A stretch of 64,000 nt of DNA, taken from the NCBI RefSeq assembly GCF_042676245.1, contig NZ_JBHTKA010000008.1:496001-560000 (forward strand), read 5' to 3'. Position numbers and translations under genes: made by a program. The notes under the pieces were generated by a model, which searched no databases, was not told the DNA's origin, and saw only the letters and a program-made list of their open reading frames with translations. Origin of the DNA: Ohtaekwangia kribbensis. GTDB lineage: Bacteria > Bacteroidota > Bacteroidia > Cytophagales > Cyclobacteriaceae. Numbering within the stretch: the stretch's first letter is position 1; each line of letters begins with the position of its first letter. Positions 33,263 to 42,080 of the stretch are shown piece after piece.

Positions 33263-34261
33263 ATGGTTTCCATACTTCTACCACTTATTCTGAGTTTCGG
33301 GCAAACGAAGGCAGCTCCTGAACCGATTCAGGTGGATGGTTATACCATGGGCACAACGTATCACATTACGTATTTTGATAATCGGAACAGAAATTTCAAA
33401 GGTTCCATCGATTCGCTTCTTCAAAAAGTAAATCATTCTATCAATACTTACGATGCTGCTTCAGAAGTTTCACGCTTCAATACGAGTAAGCGCGGCATTG
33501 CCTTCGGGCTCTCGCATTTGCCGGTCATCCTGAAAAAATCAGATGAAGTTTACAAGGCATCACGCGGAGCATTCGATCCAACGATAATGCCATTGGTAAA
33601 CGCATGGGGCTTTGGTCCGGGTAAAGCACTTACGTTGAGCCAGGCATCAGTCGATTCTCTTAAAAAATTTATAGGCTTCGATAAAATCCGCATCACGCGT
33701 GATAGTCTCCTTAAACTTGATCCCCGCGTTCAACTCGACTTCGGTGGTATAGGACAAGGCTATGGTGCCGATGTGATCGCAGATTTTTTAAGATCAAAAG
33801 GAATTAAAAATCTGCTGGTGGAGTTGGGAGGAGAAGGTATGGCTTTCGGTAAAAATCTGAAGAAGAATAAATATTGGACAATCGGTATACTCGATCCAAA
33901 TTCCACGCGCGACAATCAATTCTATAAAGCCTATACCGAGATAAAAGATCAGTCCTTTACAACAGCCGGAAATTATTTTAACTATCGGGAGATCAATGGT
34001 AAAAAATATTCTCACACCATAGATCCGGCCTCGGGCTATCCTGCAGACATGCCTATATTAAGCGCTTCCGTTTTTGCCGAAGATTGTACAACAGCCGATG
34101 CGTGGGATACAGCCTTTATGGTAATGGGTCACACCAAAGCTATATCGCTTCTGAAAAAACATAAAGACCTGCATGCCATACTCATGTATACATCGCAAAA
34201 CGGCTCTACCGCTATATATATATCACCCGAAATAAAAAATCACGTTACGCTGGAACGCTGA
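33263..34261 (+). CDS. apbE: FAD:protein FMN transferase
   Basis: A 332-residue exported enzyme that attaches FMN from FAD to Thr residues of target flavoproteins such as Na+-NQR or RNF subunits. The N-terminus (MVSILLPLILSFGQTKA) is a short signal peptide. Motifs in order: VDGYTMGTTYHITY, GAFDPTIMPLVNAWGFGP, VQLDFGGIGQGYGADVIADFL, KKYSHTIDPASGYPAD and AEDCTTADAWDTAFMVMG (metal/FAD binding). TAACTTG with an upstream TTG at 18 bp may be the promoter. The ZIP gene follows after 12 bp, so the two are probably cotranscribed. No flavinylation target is encoded in this window. Confidence 0.93.
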   Translation: MVSILLPLILSFGQTKAAPEPIQVDGYTMGTTYHITYFDNRNRNFKGSIDSLLQKVNHSINTYDAASEVSRFNTSKRGIAFGLSHLPVILKKSDEVYKASRGAFDPTIMPLVNAWGFGPGKALTLSQASVDSLKKFIGFDKIRITRDSLLKLDPRVQLDFGGIGQGYGADVIADFLRSKGIKNLLVELGGEGMAFGKNLKKNKYWTIGILDPNSTRDNQFYKAYTEIKDQSFTTAGNYFNYREINGKKYSHTIDPASGYPADMPILSASVFAEDCTTADAWDTAFMVMGHTKAISLLKKHKDLHAILMYTSQNGSTAIYISPEIKNHVTLER

Positions 34262-34273
34262 ACTACGAAACTC

Positions 34274-35053
34274 ATGACGCTAAAATTACTTGTACTATTT
34301 CTTACACCGCTGTTATCCGGTCTGTTTATATACCTGGTTCCTAAAAGTAAACCAACTACGTTCAAATTGCTTCTGGTGTTTGCCGGTGCTTATCTGTTTG
34401 GCATAACCGTTATTCATATTTTACCTGAGCTATATCATCAACCCGTAGCAACGGAGTGGATCGGACTATTTGTATTGGGAGGATTCTTCCTGCAACAATT
34501 ACTCGAGTATTTTACGTCAGGCATCGAGCACGGACATATCCACAAGCACGAGCACCACTCACACGATCACCATCATCACTATCACTCACACGATCAAACC
34601 CAAAAATCTATTTCAGCGATTGTATTGTTGGTGGCCCTTTGTATTCACGCCTTCCTGGAAGGCGGTATGTTGGCCGAGCCTGCGCACATGGGCCCGCACT
34701 ACGATATAAATGCAATTCTACTGGGTATAGCGCTTCATCGTGCTCCCGCTGCTTTTGCATTAATGACTGTACTTTCTTTCCAGTTAGGATCAAAGCACAA
34801 AGCGCTGCCATATCTTATCGGTTTTTCACTGGCTGCTCCAATTGGTTTGCTCATCAGCAGCACCTTGGCCGATGCACAGATACTTACCGAAGAAGGACTT
34901 ATTCTTTTATATGCACTTGTGTGCGGTAACTTCCTGCATATATCAACCACGATTGTTTTTGAAAGCAGTCCTGATCATCGCTTTAACGCAAAGAAAATGG
35001 CCGTGGCGGTATTTGGGGCACTTGTGGCAGTGGGAGTGGAGTATATAATTTGA
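34274..35053 (+). CDS. ZIP-family divalent metal transporter
   Basis: A 259-residue inner-membrane transporter with about eight helices. A His-rich cytoplasmic loop lies between helices 3 and 4 (residues ~83-112, HGHIHKHEHHSHDHHHHYHSHD), and later helices carry the metal-site motifs LCIHAFLEGGMLAEP and LGIALHRAPAAFALMTVL. ZIP proteins bring Zn2+, Fe2+ or similar ions into the cytoplasm. The first helix pair and length fit the bacterial ZIP type. Downstream of apbE by 12 bp. Metal specificity cannot be read. Confidence 0.86.
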   Translation: MTLKLLVLFLTPLLSGLFIYLVPKSKPTTFKLLLVFAGAYLFGITVIHILPELYHQPVATEWIGLFVLGGFFLQQLLEYFTSGIEHGHIHKHEHHSHDHHHHYHSHDQTQKSISAIVLLVALCIHAFLEGGMLAEPAHMGPHYDINAILLGIALHRAPAAFALMTVLSFQLGSKHKALPYLIGFSLAAPIGLLISSTLADAQILTEEGLILLYALVCGNFLHISTTIVFESSPDHRFNAKKMAVAVFGALVAVGVEYII

Positions 35054-35077
35054 CATTCGCTTCACTATATTTAGTGC

Positions 35078-36103
35078 GTGAAAGCTATTGTAAGGTCGAA
35101 GCCCTGGAAAGGAAAGAACCCTCCTGAAAAAATCCTTGTGATGCGCTTCCAGGCGTTGGGGGATACTATAATTACCCTTCCTTACTTACAAAGTATAAAA
35201 CAACAATACCCTGAGGTAACATTACACTTGTTTACTCGCAAAGAAGTAGACCCGATTCCTCAGAGTATTTTACTCTTTGATAAAATTATTTCCCTCGGAG
35301 GTAAACGAAATGCCAGGCTTCAATTTTTCTTAGCACTTCTTAAACTGCCTTTATTCTGGAGCTCTCGCTATGATGCTGTACTGGATTTGCAAAATCACAG
35401 GTTTAGTCGAATTATACGAAAGCTTGTATGGACAAAAGCCTGGGTTGAATTTGACCGGGAGTCTCCCATTTCTGCAGGAGAAAGAACCAGAAAAACTATT
35501 GAAGCTCTATGGCGATGGAGGATATCCATGAGTACTCATTTCAAATTTAAGAGTGCAACAGGTATGGATACTCTGCTTTATAAAAATGGCTATATACCGG
35601 GGAGTGATCTGGTAGTACTTAATCCTGCCGGATACTGCTCTTCCAGAAACTGGCCGTTATCATCATACGTAGAATTCGCAAGGCTTTGGTTAAAGGGAAA
35701 ACCAAATACACAATTTGTATTGCTTTTACTTCAGACGCATCTTGAAAAAAGTCTATATATTCAACGTGAATTAGGAGACAGATGTATAAACCTTACCGGT
35801 TTGGCAAATCAGGTTGAAGCATTTAAAATTATACAAATGAGTAAATTCGTATTGTCGGAAGACTCAGGATTGATGCACATGGCATGGGTTCAAGGTATAC
35901 CAACACTTGCCTTGTTCAGCTCAAGCAGAAAAGACTGGTCTGCTCCGCAGGGAGAATGGTCATATTGCTTTGATTCGTCTGACCTGGAATGTGGCGCGTG
36001 TGGTCTGGAGGAATGCAAGTTCCAGGATAACCGCTGCCTGACCAGATATACTCCTGGCTTTGTGCTTGATAAAGCTTTACAATTAACTAGTCCATCGGTA
36101 TAA
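35078..36103 (+). CDS. Glycosyltransferase family 9 (heptosyltransferase-like)
   Basis: A 341-residue GT-B enzyme. The N-terminal ILVMRFQALGDTIITLPYLQSIKQQYPEVTLHLFTR is the GT9 signature, and the C-terminal VLSEDSGLMHMAWVQGIPTLALFSSSRKDWSAPQG is the ADP-heptose/nucleotide-sugar site. A late Cys-rich stretch (LECGACGLEECKFQDNRCL) is common to this group. The start is GTG at 35078; the next ATG (in VMRFQ) would remove the first strand. First gene of a five-gene glycan set, with 1 bp to the next gene. The sugar need not be heptose. Confidence 0.86.
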   Translation: MKAIVRSKPWKGKNPPEKILVMRFQALGDTIITLPYLQSIKQQYPEVTLHLFTRKEVDPIPQSILLFDKIISLGGKRNARLQFFLALLKLPLFWSSRYDAVLDLQNHRFSRIIRKLVWTKAWVEFDRESPISAGERTRKTIEALWRWRISMSTHFKFKSATGMDTLLYKNGYIPGSDLVVLNPAGYCSSRNWPLSSYVEFARLWLKGKPNTQFVLLLLQTHLEKSLYIQRELGDRCINLTGLANQVEAFKIIQMSKFVLSEDSGLMHMAWVQGIPTLALFSSSRKDWSAPQGEWSYCFDSSDLECGACGLEECKFQDNRCLTRYTPGFVLDKALQLTSPSV

Positions 36104-36104
36104 C

Positions 36105-37019
36105 ATGCTTGGAGTATATAAAAGATACCCTTTCCCGGTTCCATTCAGAACGAAGTTCTTCAACGTAATTCGCTACTTTTTTACATATCCGGTACTGGAG
36201 CGATTCCTGGTTGCGCAGTTAGCAGGAGGCAACAGCAAATGGTGGCCTAAATTTATCCCACCGGTATATTTCTATCAACATGGAAGCGTTAGAAAAGCAA
36301 AACGTGATACTATACTCTATGATCTTGACATCAGCAAACTTATAGATCATTCGCTTTACTTCTTCAGCATACAGGATAAGGCGTGGACAAACCTGTTCAA
36401 AGTAATCAAGCCTGAATTTTATATAGTTGATGCCGGTGCCAATATAGGTTTCCTGTCTATGAACTTGGCCAAACTTTGCCCGCAAGGTTTCATTTATAGT
36501 TTTGAACCAGACAGCGAGAATTTTGGCTACCTGCAACGGAATAAAAACAACAATCACTTCACCAATATACATCTGTTTAAAACCGCGTTGGGTGAAAAAA
36601 CAGGAAAGGCGGAGTTATATAAGATGTATGACAACAACCCCGGGGCAAATCGTATTTTGTCCAGCCAGCCCAACCAGAATATAGCATCAGAAACAATTGA
36701 AATAGCTGTATTGGATGAGTTCAAGAAGAACGGGGCTATTAAAAAAATTAACCTGCTGAAGATTGATGTGGAGGGATTCGAACCTTTCGTTTTGAAAGGA
36801 GCAAAAGAGATTATTGAAACCTGGCGCCCCATCCTTTTTATCGAATTGGCTGAAGTAAACCTCAGACAGCAAGGATATACGGCCAGAAAATTAATTGAGC
36901 TCGTTGAGAGTTTCAACTATAGTGTTGAAGACGCACGCACGATGCAACCTATTGACAGAGACTTCGACAATCACCATACTGATATTTTATGTTTTCCTAA
37001 ATCAGACAACAGCATTTGA
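36105..37019 (+). CDS. FkbM-family methyltransferase
   Basis: A 304-residue SAM-dependent methyltransferase. The central Rossmann fold begins at FYIVDAGANIGFLSMNLAKLCPQGFIYSFEPDSENFGYLQRN (SAM site, acidic EPD at strand 2), with INLLKIDVEGFEPFVLKGAKEIIETWRPILFIEL as the FkbM signature. The family mostly O-methylates sugars and glycan chains. The first ~100 residues are an unconserved extension. One base after the GT9 stop; its TGA overlaps the TTG start of the next gene. Likely caps or decorates the saccharide built by the neighbouring transferases. Confidence 0.88.
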   Translation: MLGVYKRYPFPVPFRTKFFNVIRYFFTYPVLERFLVAQLAGGNSKWWPKFIPPVYFYQHGSVRKAKRDTILYDLDISKLIDHSLYFFSIQDKAWTNLFKVIKPEFYIVDAGANIGFLSMNLAKLCPQGFIYSFEPDSENFGYLQRNKNNNHFTNIHLFKTALGEKTGKAELYKMYDNNPGANRILSSQPNQNIASETIEIAVLDEFKKNGAIKKINLLKIDVEGFEPFVLKGAKEIIETWRPILFIELAEVNLRQQGYTARKLIELVESFNYSVEDARTMQPIDRDFDNHHTDILCFPKSDNSI

Positions 37020-38125
37020 AGAAGAAGATTTCAATCTGGATACAAGGAGGGATTGGAGGAGGCTTGTTCTCTCAAGGGTACCCTGCCATTAATCAACTTA
37101 TAGCCGGGCTCGCTACGCAGTATGATATCGATATATACTCACAACTTCCCGCTAACCCAGACTATATACCTCAAGGGTTTAAATTTTACTCGCTTGACAG
37201 GAAGATAAAATCCGGGACGCTTCGGTGGATGTATTTATTTTTTATTTTCTTCGTTAAGCACATTAAAAGTCCCTATAAAGTTCTGTTTAGCTTTTGGGGA
37301 TACCCGGCCGGAGCTATATCTGTTACATTGGGGTTAGTTACCAGACGTCCATCGGTAGTTTATTTACATGGTGGCGATTCCGTTTGCATTCCATCCATAC
37401 CCTACGGAGTATTTTGTGATCCCAGGCGCGCCCGAATTTGTCGCTGGGCCTATGCACGTGCTTCGCGATTGTTAACCATAAGTCACTACCAGGCATCGCG
37501 CTTAAAAACCCATGGCGTAGCAAAAGAAACAGATGTAGTTCCTTACGGTATAGATTCATCTGTATTTACTTTTAAAGAAGAACGATTCAATACATCTTCC
37601 ATACGATTTATTCACGTTGGCAATCAAACCCCAATCAAAGATCAGCACACGCTGTTGGAAGCATTCTCGCTTGTTGTTCAAAATATACCAGCTACATTAA
37701 CAATTGTGGGCCCCGATTTTTTCGAGGGCCAATTGAAAACCTGGTGCGTTTCATTGGGCATTGGGAATCATGTTAGGTTTATAGAGCCACAACCGAACGC
37801 AAGTCTATCTACTTATTACCACCAGGCAGATATTATGCTTCATACTTCACTATATGAAGCACAAGGTTTTGTTTTTGCAGAAGCTGCCGCCTGCGGAACG
37901 CTGATAGCAGGCACACGAGTGGGTATGTTAGCTGATATGGGAGAAACCTGCGGAATTATAGTTGAACCCGGCCAGTCGAAGCTACTGGCTGAAAAAATTC
38001 TGAATATTGTCAAGAAACCAGAAGAAATAAAAGCAATGCGACTAGCTGCACTGCAATGGACACAAAGAATTAATTCAGATTACACCATAAAAGAAATTGC
38101 TGCCATATTCGAACAGGTGATGTAA
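37016..38125 (+). CDS. Glycosyltransferase family 4 (first of two)
   Basis: A 369-residue GT-B transferase. The N-terminus has an IQGGIGGGLFSQGYPAINQLIAGL glycine-rich loop, the middle SRLLTISHYQASRLKTHGVAKETDVVPYGID, and the GT1/4 C-terminal domain IRFIHVGNQTPIKDQHTLLEAFSLV and LHTSLYEAQGFVFAEAAACGTLIAGTRVG with the conserved E-x7-E. The start is a TTG overlapping the previous stop (TTGA), which indicates coupling; no upstream ATG is available without entering the FkbM gene. Donor and acceptor unknown. A 64-bp gap separates it from the second GT4. Confidence 0.86.
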   Translation: MKKKISIWIQGGIGGGLFSQGYPAINQLIAGLATQYDIDIYSQLPANPDYIPQGFKFYSLDRKIKSGTLRWMYLFFIFFVKHIKSPYKVLFSFWGYPAGAISVTLGLVTRRPSVVYLHGGDSVCIPSIPYGVFCDPRRARICRWAYARASRLLTISHYQASRLKTHGVAKETDVVPYGIDSSVFTFKEERFNTSSIRFIHVGNQTPIKDQHTLLEAFSLVVQNIPATLTIVGPDFFEGQLKTWCVSLGIGNHVRFIEPQPNASLSTYYHQADIMLHTSLYEAQGFVFAEAAACGTLIAGTRVGMLADMGETCGIIVEPGQSKLLAEKILNIVKKPEEIKAMRLAALQWTQRINSDYTIKEIAAIFEQVM

Positions 38126-38189
38126 CTTTAAGGATACTGAAAGATCTAATTCTTTAATCGCAAGCCAAGTATATATATTAAACTATACC

Positions 38190-39293
38190 GTGAAACGAAT
38201 TGCTATTCTGGGCAGAGGCGCACACACTTTACCAACGTACCGGGCATTGCTAAATAGTCTGGCGGCACATTATTCTATTACAATTTACTCAGAAGTAGCC
38301 ATGACTCCAGACTGGCTGCTTCTTGAACATAGTTATACTATAAAATCAATTCCTGCCGGAAAATATCCAAGAAGGATACGGGATTTCCTTTTACTTCTCC
38401 TGGTTCTTCGGGATCATCTCAAAAATCCCTTCGCATTGCTACACGCCCACTCTACCTATCCTACAGGGCTTGTTGCTATACTTTTAAAAACCATTTTCAA
38501 AATTCCGGTAGTAGTCGCACTTGATGCTGCCGAAGGTAGCGCCTTTCCGGAAATTAATTTCGGAGATCTGCTGAGCAAACGAAGAGCTAAATTAAATCAA
38601 TGGGTTATAAACAAGGCTTCGTTTGTTACCGCCTTAACAAATTTCCACCGCGATCAGGTATATACTAACTTAAAGATCACCAATAAAATTAGCGTAATCC
38701 CCAGAGGTGTTGATCCCGACAAATTTTCCAGCGTAACCACGCAAAAAGAAAGTGGTAACATAACTATGTTGAGCATTTCTTATTTAAGCCCGGTTAAAGA
38801 TCCGGAAACACTTGTAAAAGCATTCTTCCTTGTTCAGCAAAGTATAAATTGCAGTTTGATACACATCGGCCGCGACTATATGAACAACTCCATTCATCAA
38901 CTGGTTAAGGAGATGGGCATAGAGCATAAGGTATTCTTTAAAGGACATTTGACCTATGAAGAAATTCCGGAATATTATAAGAAAGCAGATCTCTTTCTTT
39001 TAACGTCTGTCTACGAAAGTCAGGCCGTTGTTGTGGCAGAGGCACTTGCTGCTGGTATACCTGTATTAGGAACGCACGTAGGCCTGATGGCCGATCTGTC
39101 TGGAAAATGCTGTATCACGGTGCCACCTGGAGATTATAAAGCATTGGCAGAAAACGTTCTTGCATTACTAAAAGATAAAGAAAGAATGAGTACACTTCGG
39201 GAAAACGGGTATGCATGGTCCAGGCAAAATAATCTTGACACATGTGTAACCGCATTGCGTAATATATATGATTCGCTCATCGTGTCGAAATAA
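38190..39293 (+). CDS. Glycosyltransferase family 4 (second of two)
   Basis: A 367-residue GT-B transferase related in architecture to the preceding gene. It has ALLHAHSTYPTGLVAILLKTIFKIPVVV, FVTALTNFHRDQVYT, ISVIPRGVDPDKFS, MLSISYLSPVKDPETLVKAF and LLTSVYESQAVVVAEALAAGIPVLGTHVGLMADL (E-x7-E site). The C-terminal similarity to the first GT4 (both end GT.VGLMAD / GMLADM) suggests an old duplication. Start is GTG at 38190. It ends TAATG, sharing one base with the next gene. Confidence 0.86.
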   Translation: MKRIAILGRGAHTLPTYRALLNSLAAHYSITIYSEVAMTPDWLLLEHSYTIKSIPAGKYPRRIRDFLLLLLVLRDHLKNPFALLHAHSTYPTGLVAILLKTIFKIPVVVALDAAEGSAFPEINFGDLLSKRRAKLNQWVINKASFVTALTNFHRDQVYTNLKITNKISVIPRGVDPDKFSSVTTQKESGNITMLSISYLSPVKDPETLVKAFFLVQQSINCSLIHIGRDYMNNSIHQLVKEMGIEHKVFFKGHLTYEEIPEYYKKADLFLLTSVYESQAVVVAEALAAGIPVLGTHVGLMADLSGKCCITVPPGDYKALAENVLALLKDKERMSTLRENGYAWSRQNNLDTCVTALRNIYDSLIVSK

Positions 39294-40321
39294 TGAAGAT
39301 AACCACAGTTATACCTACTCGAAACAGACCCAATCACGTTAGAAAGGTTTTAGCAACCTTGCAAGCACAGACGCGACAGGCCGACGAGATAATTATTGTA
39401 GACTCCAGCGATGAAATAAAATATCTCGAAGTCATAAAAGAATCTTTCCCAGATTTGCCCCTGAAGTATATTTCCTCAGAGGCATCTGTATGTATACAGC
39501 GAAATATAGGAATTGCACAAGCAACGGGAGATTGGGTTTTCCTTTGTGACGATGACATTGAACTAAGCAAAGATTACCTCGAAAAACTGGAGCTCTATAC
39601 AACACTACATCCGGAATGTGGCGCTATTGCAGGGCGCTTGCTTCAACAAGAGGACGACAAGTGGGTCGACCAATATCCCGTTACAGGAGCAAGGGATCTT
39701 ATCTGGCGATTTATATTCCAGTTATCGGTATGGGGCGATCTGCAGAATATCAAATCATCTTTTTCTCCGGCAAATTTACTTCTGGTATATATTAAGAAAT
39801 TCTACTCCCGAAGAGGCAACGGCTTTACACTGGCGGGCTGGCCGATCATCACATCATGGAGCGCTTCTTTTCAAACCACTATATATTCACTGGGTGCAGA
39901 TCTTATCAGGCGCGATTGGCTGTTGCAATCACCTTACGATGAAGTATTGGATCCCAGTGGTATAGGTGATAACTATGGCGTAGCGATTGGATTTCCGCAA
40001 GACCGGGGAATTCATGTAATAGATTCAACCGTGGCATATCATCATCGTGCTAATGAAAATCGGTTGGATCGTACGCTTGCATACTACCGAAGAGTATTGG
40101 CATTGCATTATTTCATTAAGAAAAGTAAAAGATTCACAAAAGTTACTGCGTTATTTTTCCTATGGTCATTAACAGGCAACACATTGCTATATTTAGCGAA
40201 GGGAAGTAAAAATATGATACGGGCTAATCTGAAAATAATTGCGCTCATCCTCACCAATAAAAATCCATACTGGGTGGCATTCAGGAAAAATAAAAAGGTA
40301 ACGAAGCCTAATTTTATTTAA
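39293..40321 (+). CDS. Glycosyltransferase family 2
   Basis: A 342-residue GT-A enzyme. KITTVIPTRNRPNHVRKVLATLQAQT is the N-terminal strand and loop, DEIIIVDSSDE the nucleotide-binding Asp, and GDWVFLCDDDIELSKDYLEKL the DxD metal motif. The C-terminal part includes a possible membrane-associated segment (FFLWSLTGNTLLYLAKG). It adds a sugar to a lipid-linked or polysaccharide acceptor. Last plus-strand gene of the island: its 3' end overlaps the convergent ABC flippase gene by 8 bp, so both transcripts form antisense 3' ends. Confidence 0.88.
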   Translation: MKITTVIPTRNRPNHVRKVLATLQAQTRQADEIIIVDSSDEIKYLEVIKESFPDLPLKYISSEASVCIQRNIGIAQATGDWVFLCDDDIELSKDYLEKLELYTTLHPECGAIAGRLLQQEDDKWVDQYPVTGARDLIWRFIFQLSVWGDLQNIKSSFSPANLLLVYIKKFYSRRGNGFTLAGWPIITSWSASFQTTIYSLGADLIRRDWLLQSPYDEVLDPSGIGDNYGVAIGFPQDRGIHVIDSTVAYHHRANENRLDRTLAYYRRVLALHYFIKKSKRFTKVTALFFLWSLTGNTLLYLAKGSKNMIRANLKIIALILTNKNPYWVAFRKNKKVTKPNFI

Positions 40322-42071
40322 GCTCCTCCAGTACTTTGCTATCGAGGCTTAAAATATGCGAAGCATACTGCCTGACAACCGGATCATGTGACGCCAAAAT
40401 AATGGTCTTTCCATTTCGGCATAGAGACTGCAGCTGTTCTAATATATATACTTTATTTTGCTCGTCCAGCTGATTTGTTACTTCATCCAGAAGCAATACA
40501 TCCGGATCGCGATAAAGAGCTCGCGCCAGACAGAGCCTTTGACGCTGACCGCCGGAAAGGGTTATGCCGTTTTCTCCTATAGGTGTATCAAGACCCGCTG
40601 TTAGCATATCAACAAAATCATTTATCCCGGCTAAAGCTATCGCCTGCTTTACTTTGGCTCGGTCTATTTCAGTGTGCGGCACTCCGAACGCAATGTTGTG
40701 AAGTATTGTATCCTGGAGAATGACCGGAGATTGCGATACTACACCTAGTCGTGATTGCCATGCATGAATTGATTGCGCATCTAGAGTATATCTATTATCA
40801 ATAATAATCTTGCCCAGGTAGCCTTGTATTATCCCTGCCAGAATATTGAGCAATGTTGTTTTACCTGTTCCGGAAGGGCCTTGAAGCATTACAAAATCGC
40901 CCCTCGAAATTTTTATATTGACATGATCTAAAAGTAATGATCGGGTTTTGTCAGTATACTGAAATGAAAGCTCACGCAGTTCGATACCACCATCAAAATT
41001 AATTACAGTTTGCTTGGCAGGCGGTTCTTCAGAATGATTAAGATTATCTCTCAAGGTCGATACCGTATAAGCATACGACTGAATTTGTGACAGGCTCTGC
41101 AAAATTCGATTAAGAGAAGGCATAATACGATACAAAGCCAATGAAATCAAACCGACAAACACCACTATGTTTTGTGTATCAACATTGGCTGTGCGGGCAT
41201 ATATAATCATGCCGGCAAAGAGAATAACACCAATAGTTTCAAATATACGCGTTGGCAGGCTGGTAAAAGTCTTTAGATTTATCAATTGCGTTGTTGTAAC
41301 TCTGCTCGCATCGATAAACCTGTTGACAAAGTAATTTTCTTTCTGATATATTCTAGTTTCCGTATAGCTGCTTATACCTTGTGTTAAAATTACATTGGTT
41401 ACAGGGGTAAGCTCACGGAACGATCGATCTGTTTTCAAAATAACGTTTCTTCTAAAGAAGAAATAGAAAACAAATACTGGTATACATAATACCATCAGAA
41501 TAAAGAGAATTCGATAATCGAACCAGGCTACAATACCAACCATCGTCAAACAAATAACACCGTCTGTTATAAGCAGAAAACAACTGTTCAACACATAGTT
41601 TATAAATTCAAAGGGCGTGTCTTTAATCTTGCGGAATGTTTCTGCCGAATTTGTTTGTGCATAGTCATTCCAGTTGAGGCGATAAAAACGTAGGTAGATG
41701 CGCCTGGAAAAATTCAGGTATAGCTTATTCAGGAATTGTAACTGCCTGTGTGTTTGCCATATCGATAAGATATTCTTAAATGTAAATATTAGTATAACCG
41801 TGGTTATTGCTGCAACCCAGGAAACTGATTTCATCAAAAGTATAGTACTTCTCATGATCTCGGGAACGTGCCACGATTTAGCAGGATCAATGAGGTAATA
41901 AAACAAAGGCAAAATAACGGTTAACGAAAATACTTCCAGTAAAGCTATACCAATGGAGCAAGCTATATTACCTATGGCACCTACTTTTTGTTTATACGAA
42001 AGTAAATCCAATATATCGAAGACCTCTGAAAGGAAGGAAGTATTCAAGGCTGATTTTTGTCTTTGCTGCAT
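40314..42071 (-). CDS. ABC exporter, fused permease-ATPase (PglK/MsbA-like flippase)
   Basis: A 585-residue half-transporter. Residues ~25-330 hold six membrane helices, and residues ~360-585 the ATPase: Walker A GPSGTGKTT at 398-406, signature LSGGQ at 505-509 and Walker B VLLLDE at 525-530. The D-loop reads VTNQLD rather than the usual ATSALD, a form seen in saccharide flippases of the PglK type. Context (five glycan genes on one side, radical SAM genes on the other) suggests that it flips a lipid-linked glycan across the inner membrane. It is the last gene of a minus-strand operon, 9 bp after the radical SAM gene, and overlaps the GT2 gene tail to tail. Confidence 0.86.
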   Translation of the reverse strand: MQQRQKSALNTSFLSEVFDILDLLSYKQKVGAIGNIACSIGIALLEVFSLTVILPLFYYLIDPAKSWHVPEIMRSTILLMKSVSWVAAITTVILIFTFKNILSIWQTHRQLQFLNKLYLNFSRRIYLRFYRLNWNDYAQTNSAETFRKIKDTPFEFINYVLNSCFLLITDGVICLTMVGIVAWFDYRILFILMVLCIPVFVFYFFFRRNVILKTDRSFRELTPVTNVILTQGISSYTETRIYQKENYFVNRFIDASRVTTTQLINLKTFTSLPTRIFETIGVILFAGMIIYARTANVDTQNIVVFVGLISLALYRIMPSLNRILQSLSQIQSYAYTVSTLRDNLNHSEEPPAKQTVINFDGGIELRELSFQYTDKTRSLLLDHVNIKISRGDFVMLQGPSGTGKTTLLNILAGIIQGYLGKIIIDNRYTLDAQSIHAWQSRLGVVSQSPVILQDTILHNIAFGVPHTEIDRAKVKQAIALAGINDFVDMLTAGLDTPIGENGITLSGGQRQRLCLARALYRDPDVLLLDEVTNQLDEQNKVYILEQLQSLCRNGKTIILASHDPVVRQYASHILSLDSKVLEELK

Positions 42072-42080
42072 GCGCTCACT

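Noticed and set aside
34456..34929. 157-codon plus-strand ORF overlapping the ZIP transporter
   Set aside because: Out-of-frame reading of the transporter; the true frame has clear membrane helices and the His-rich loop.
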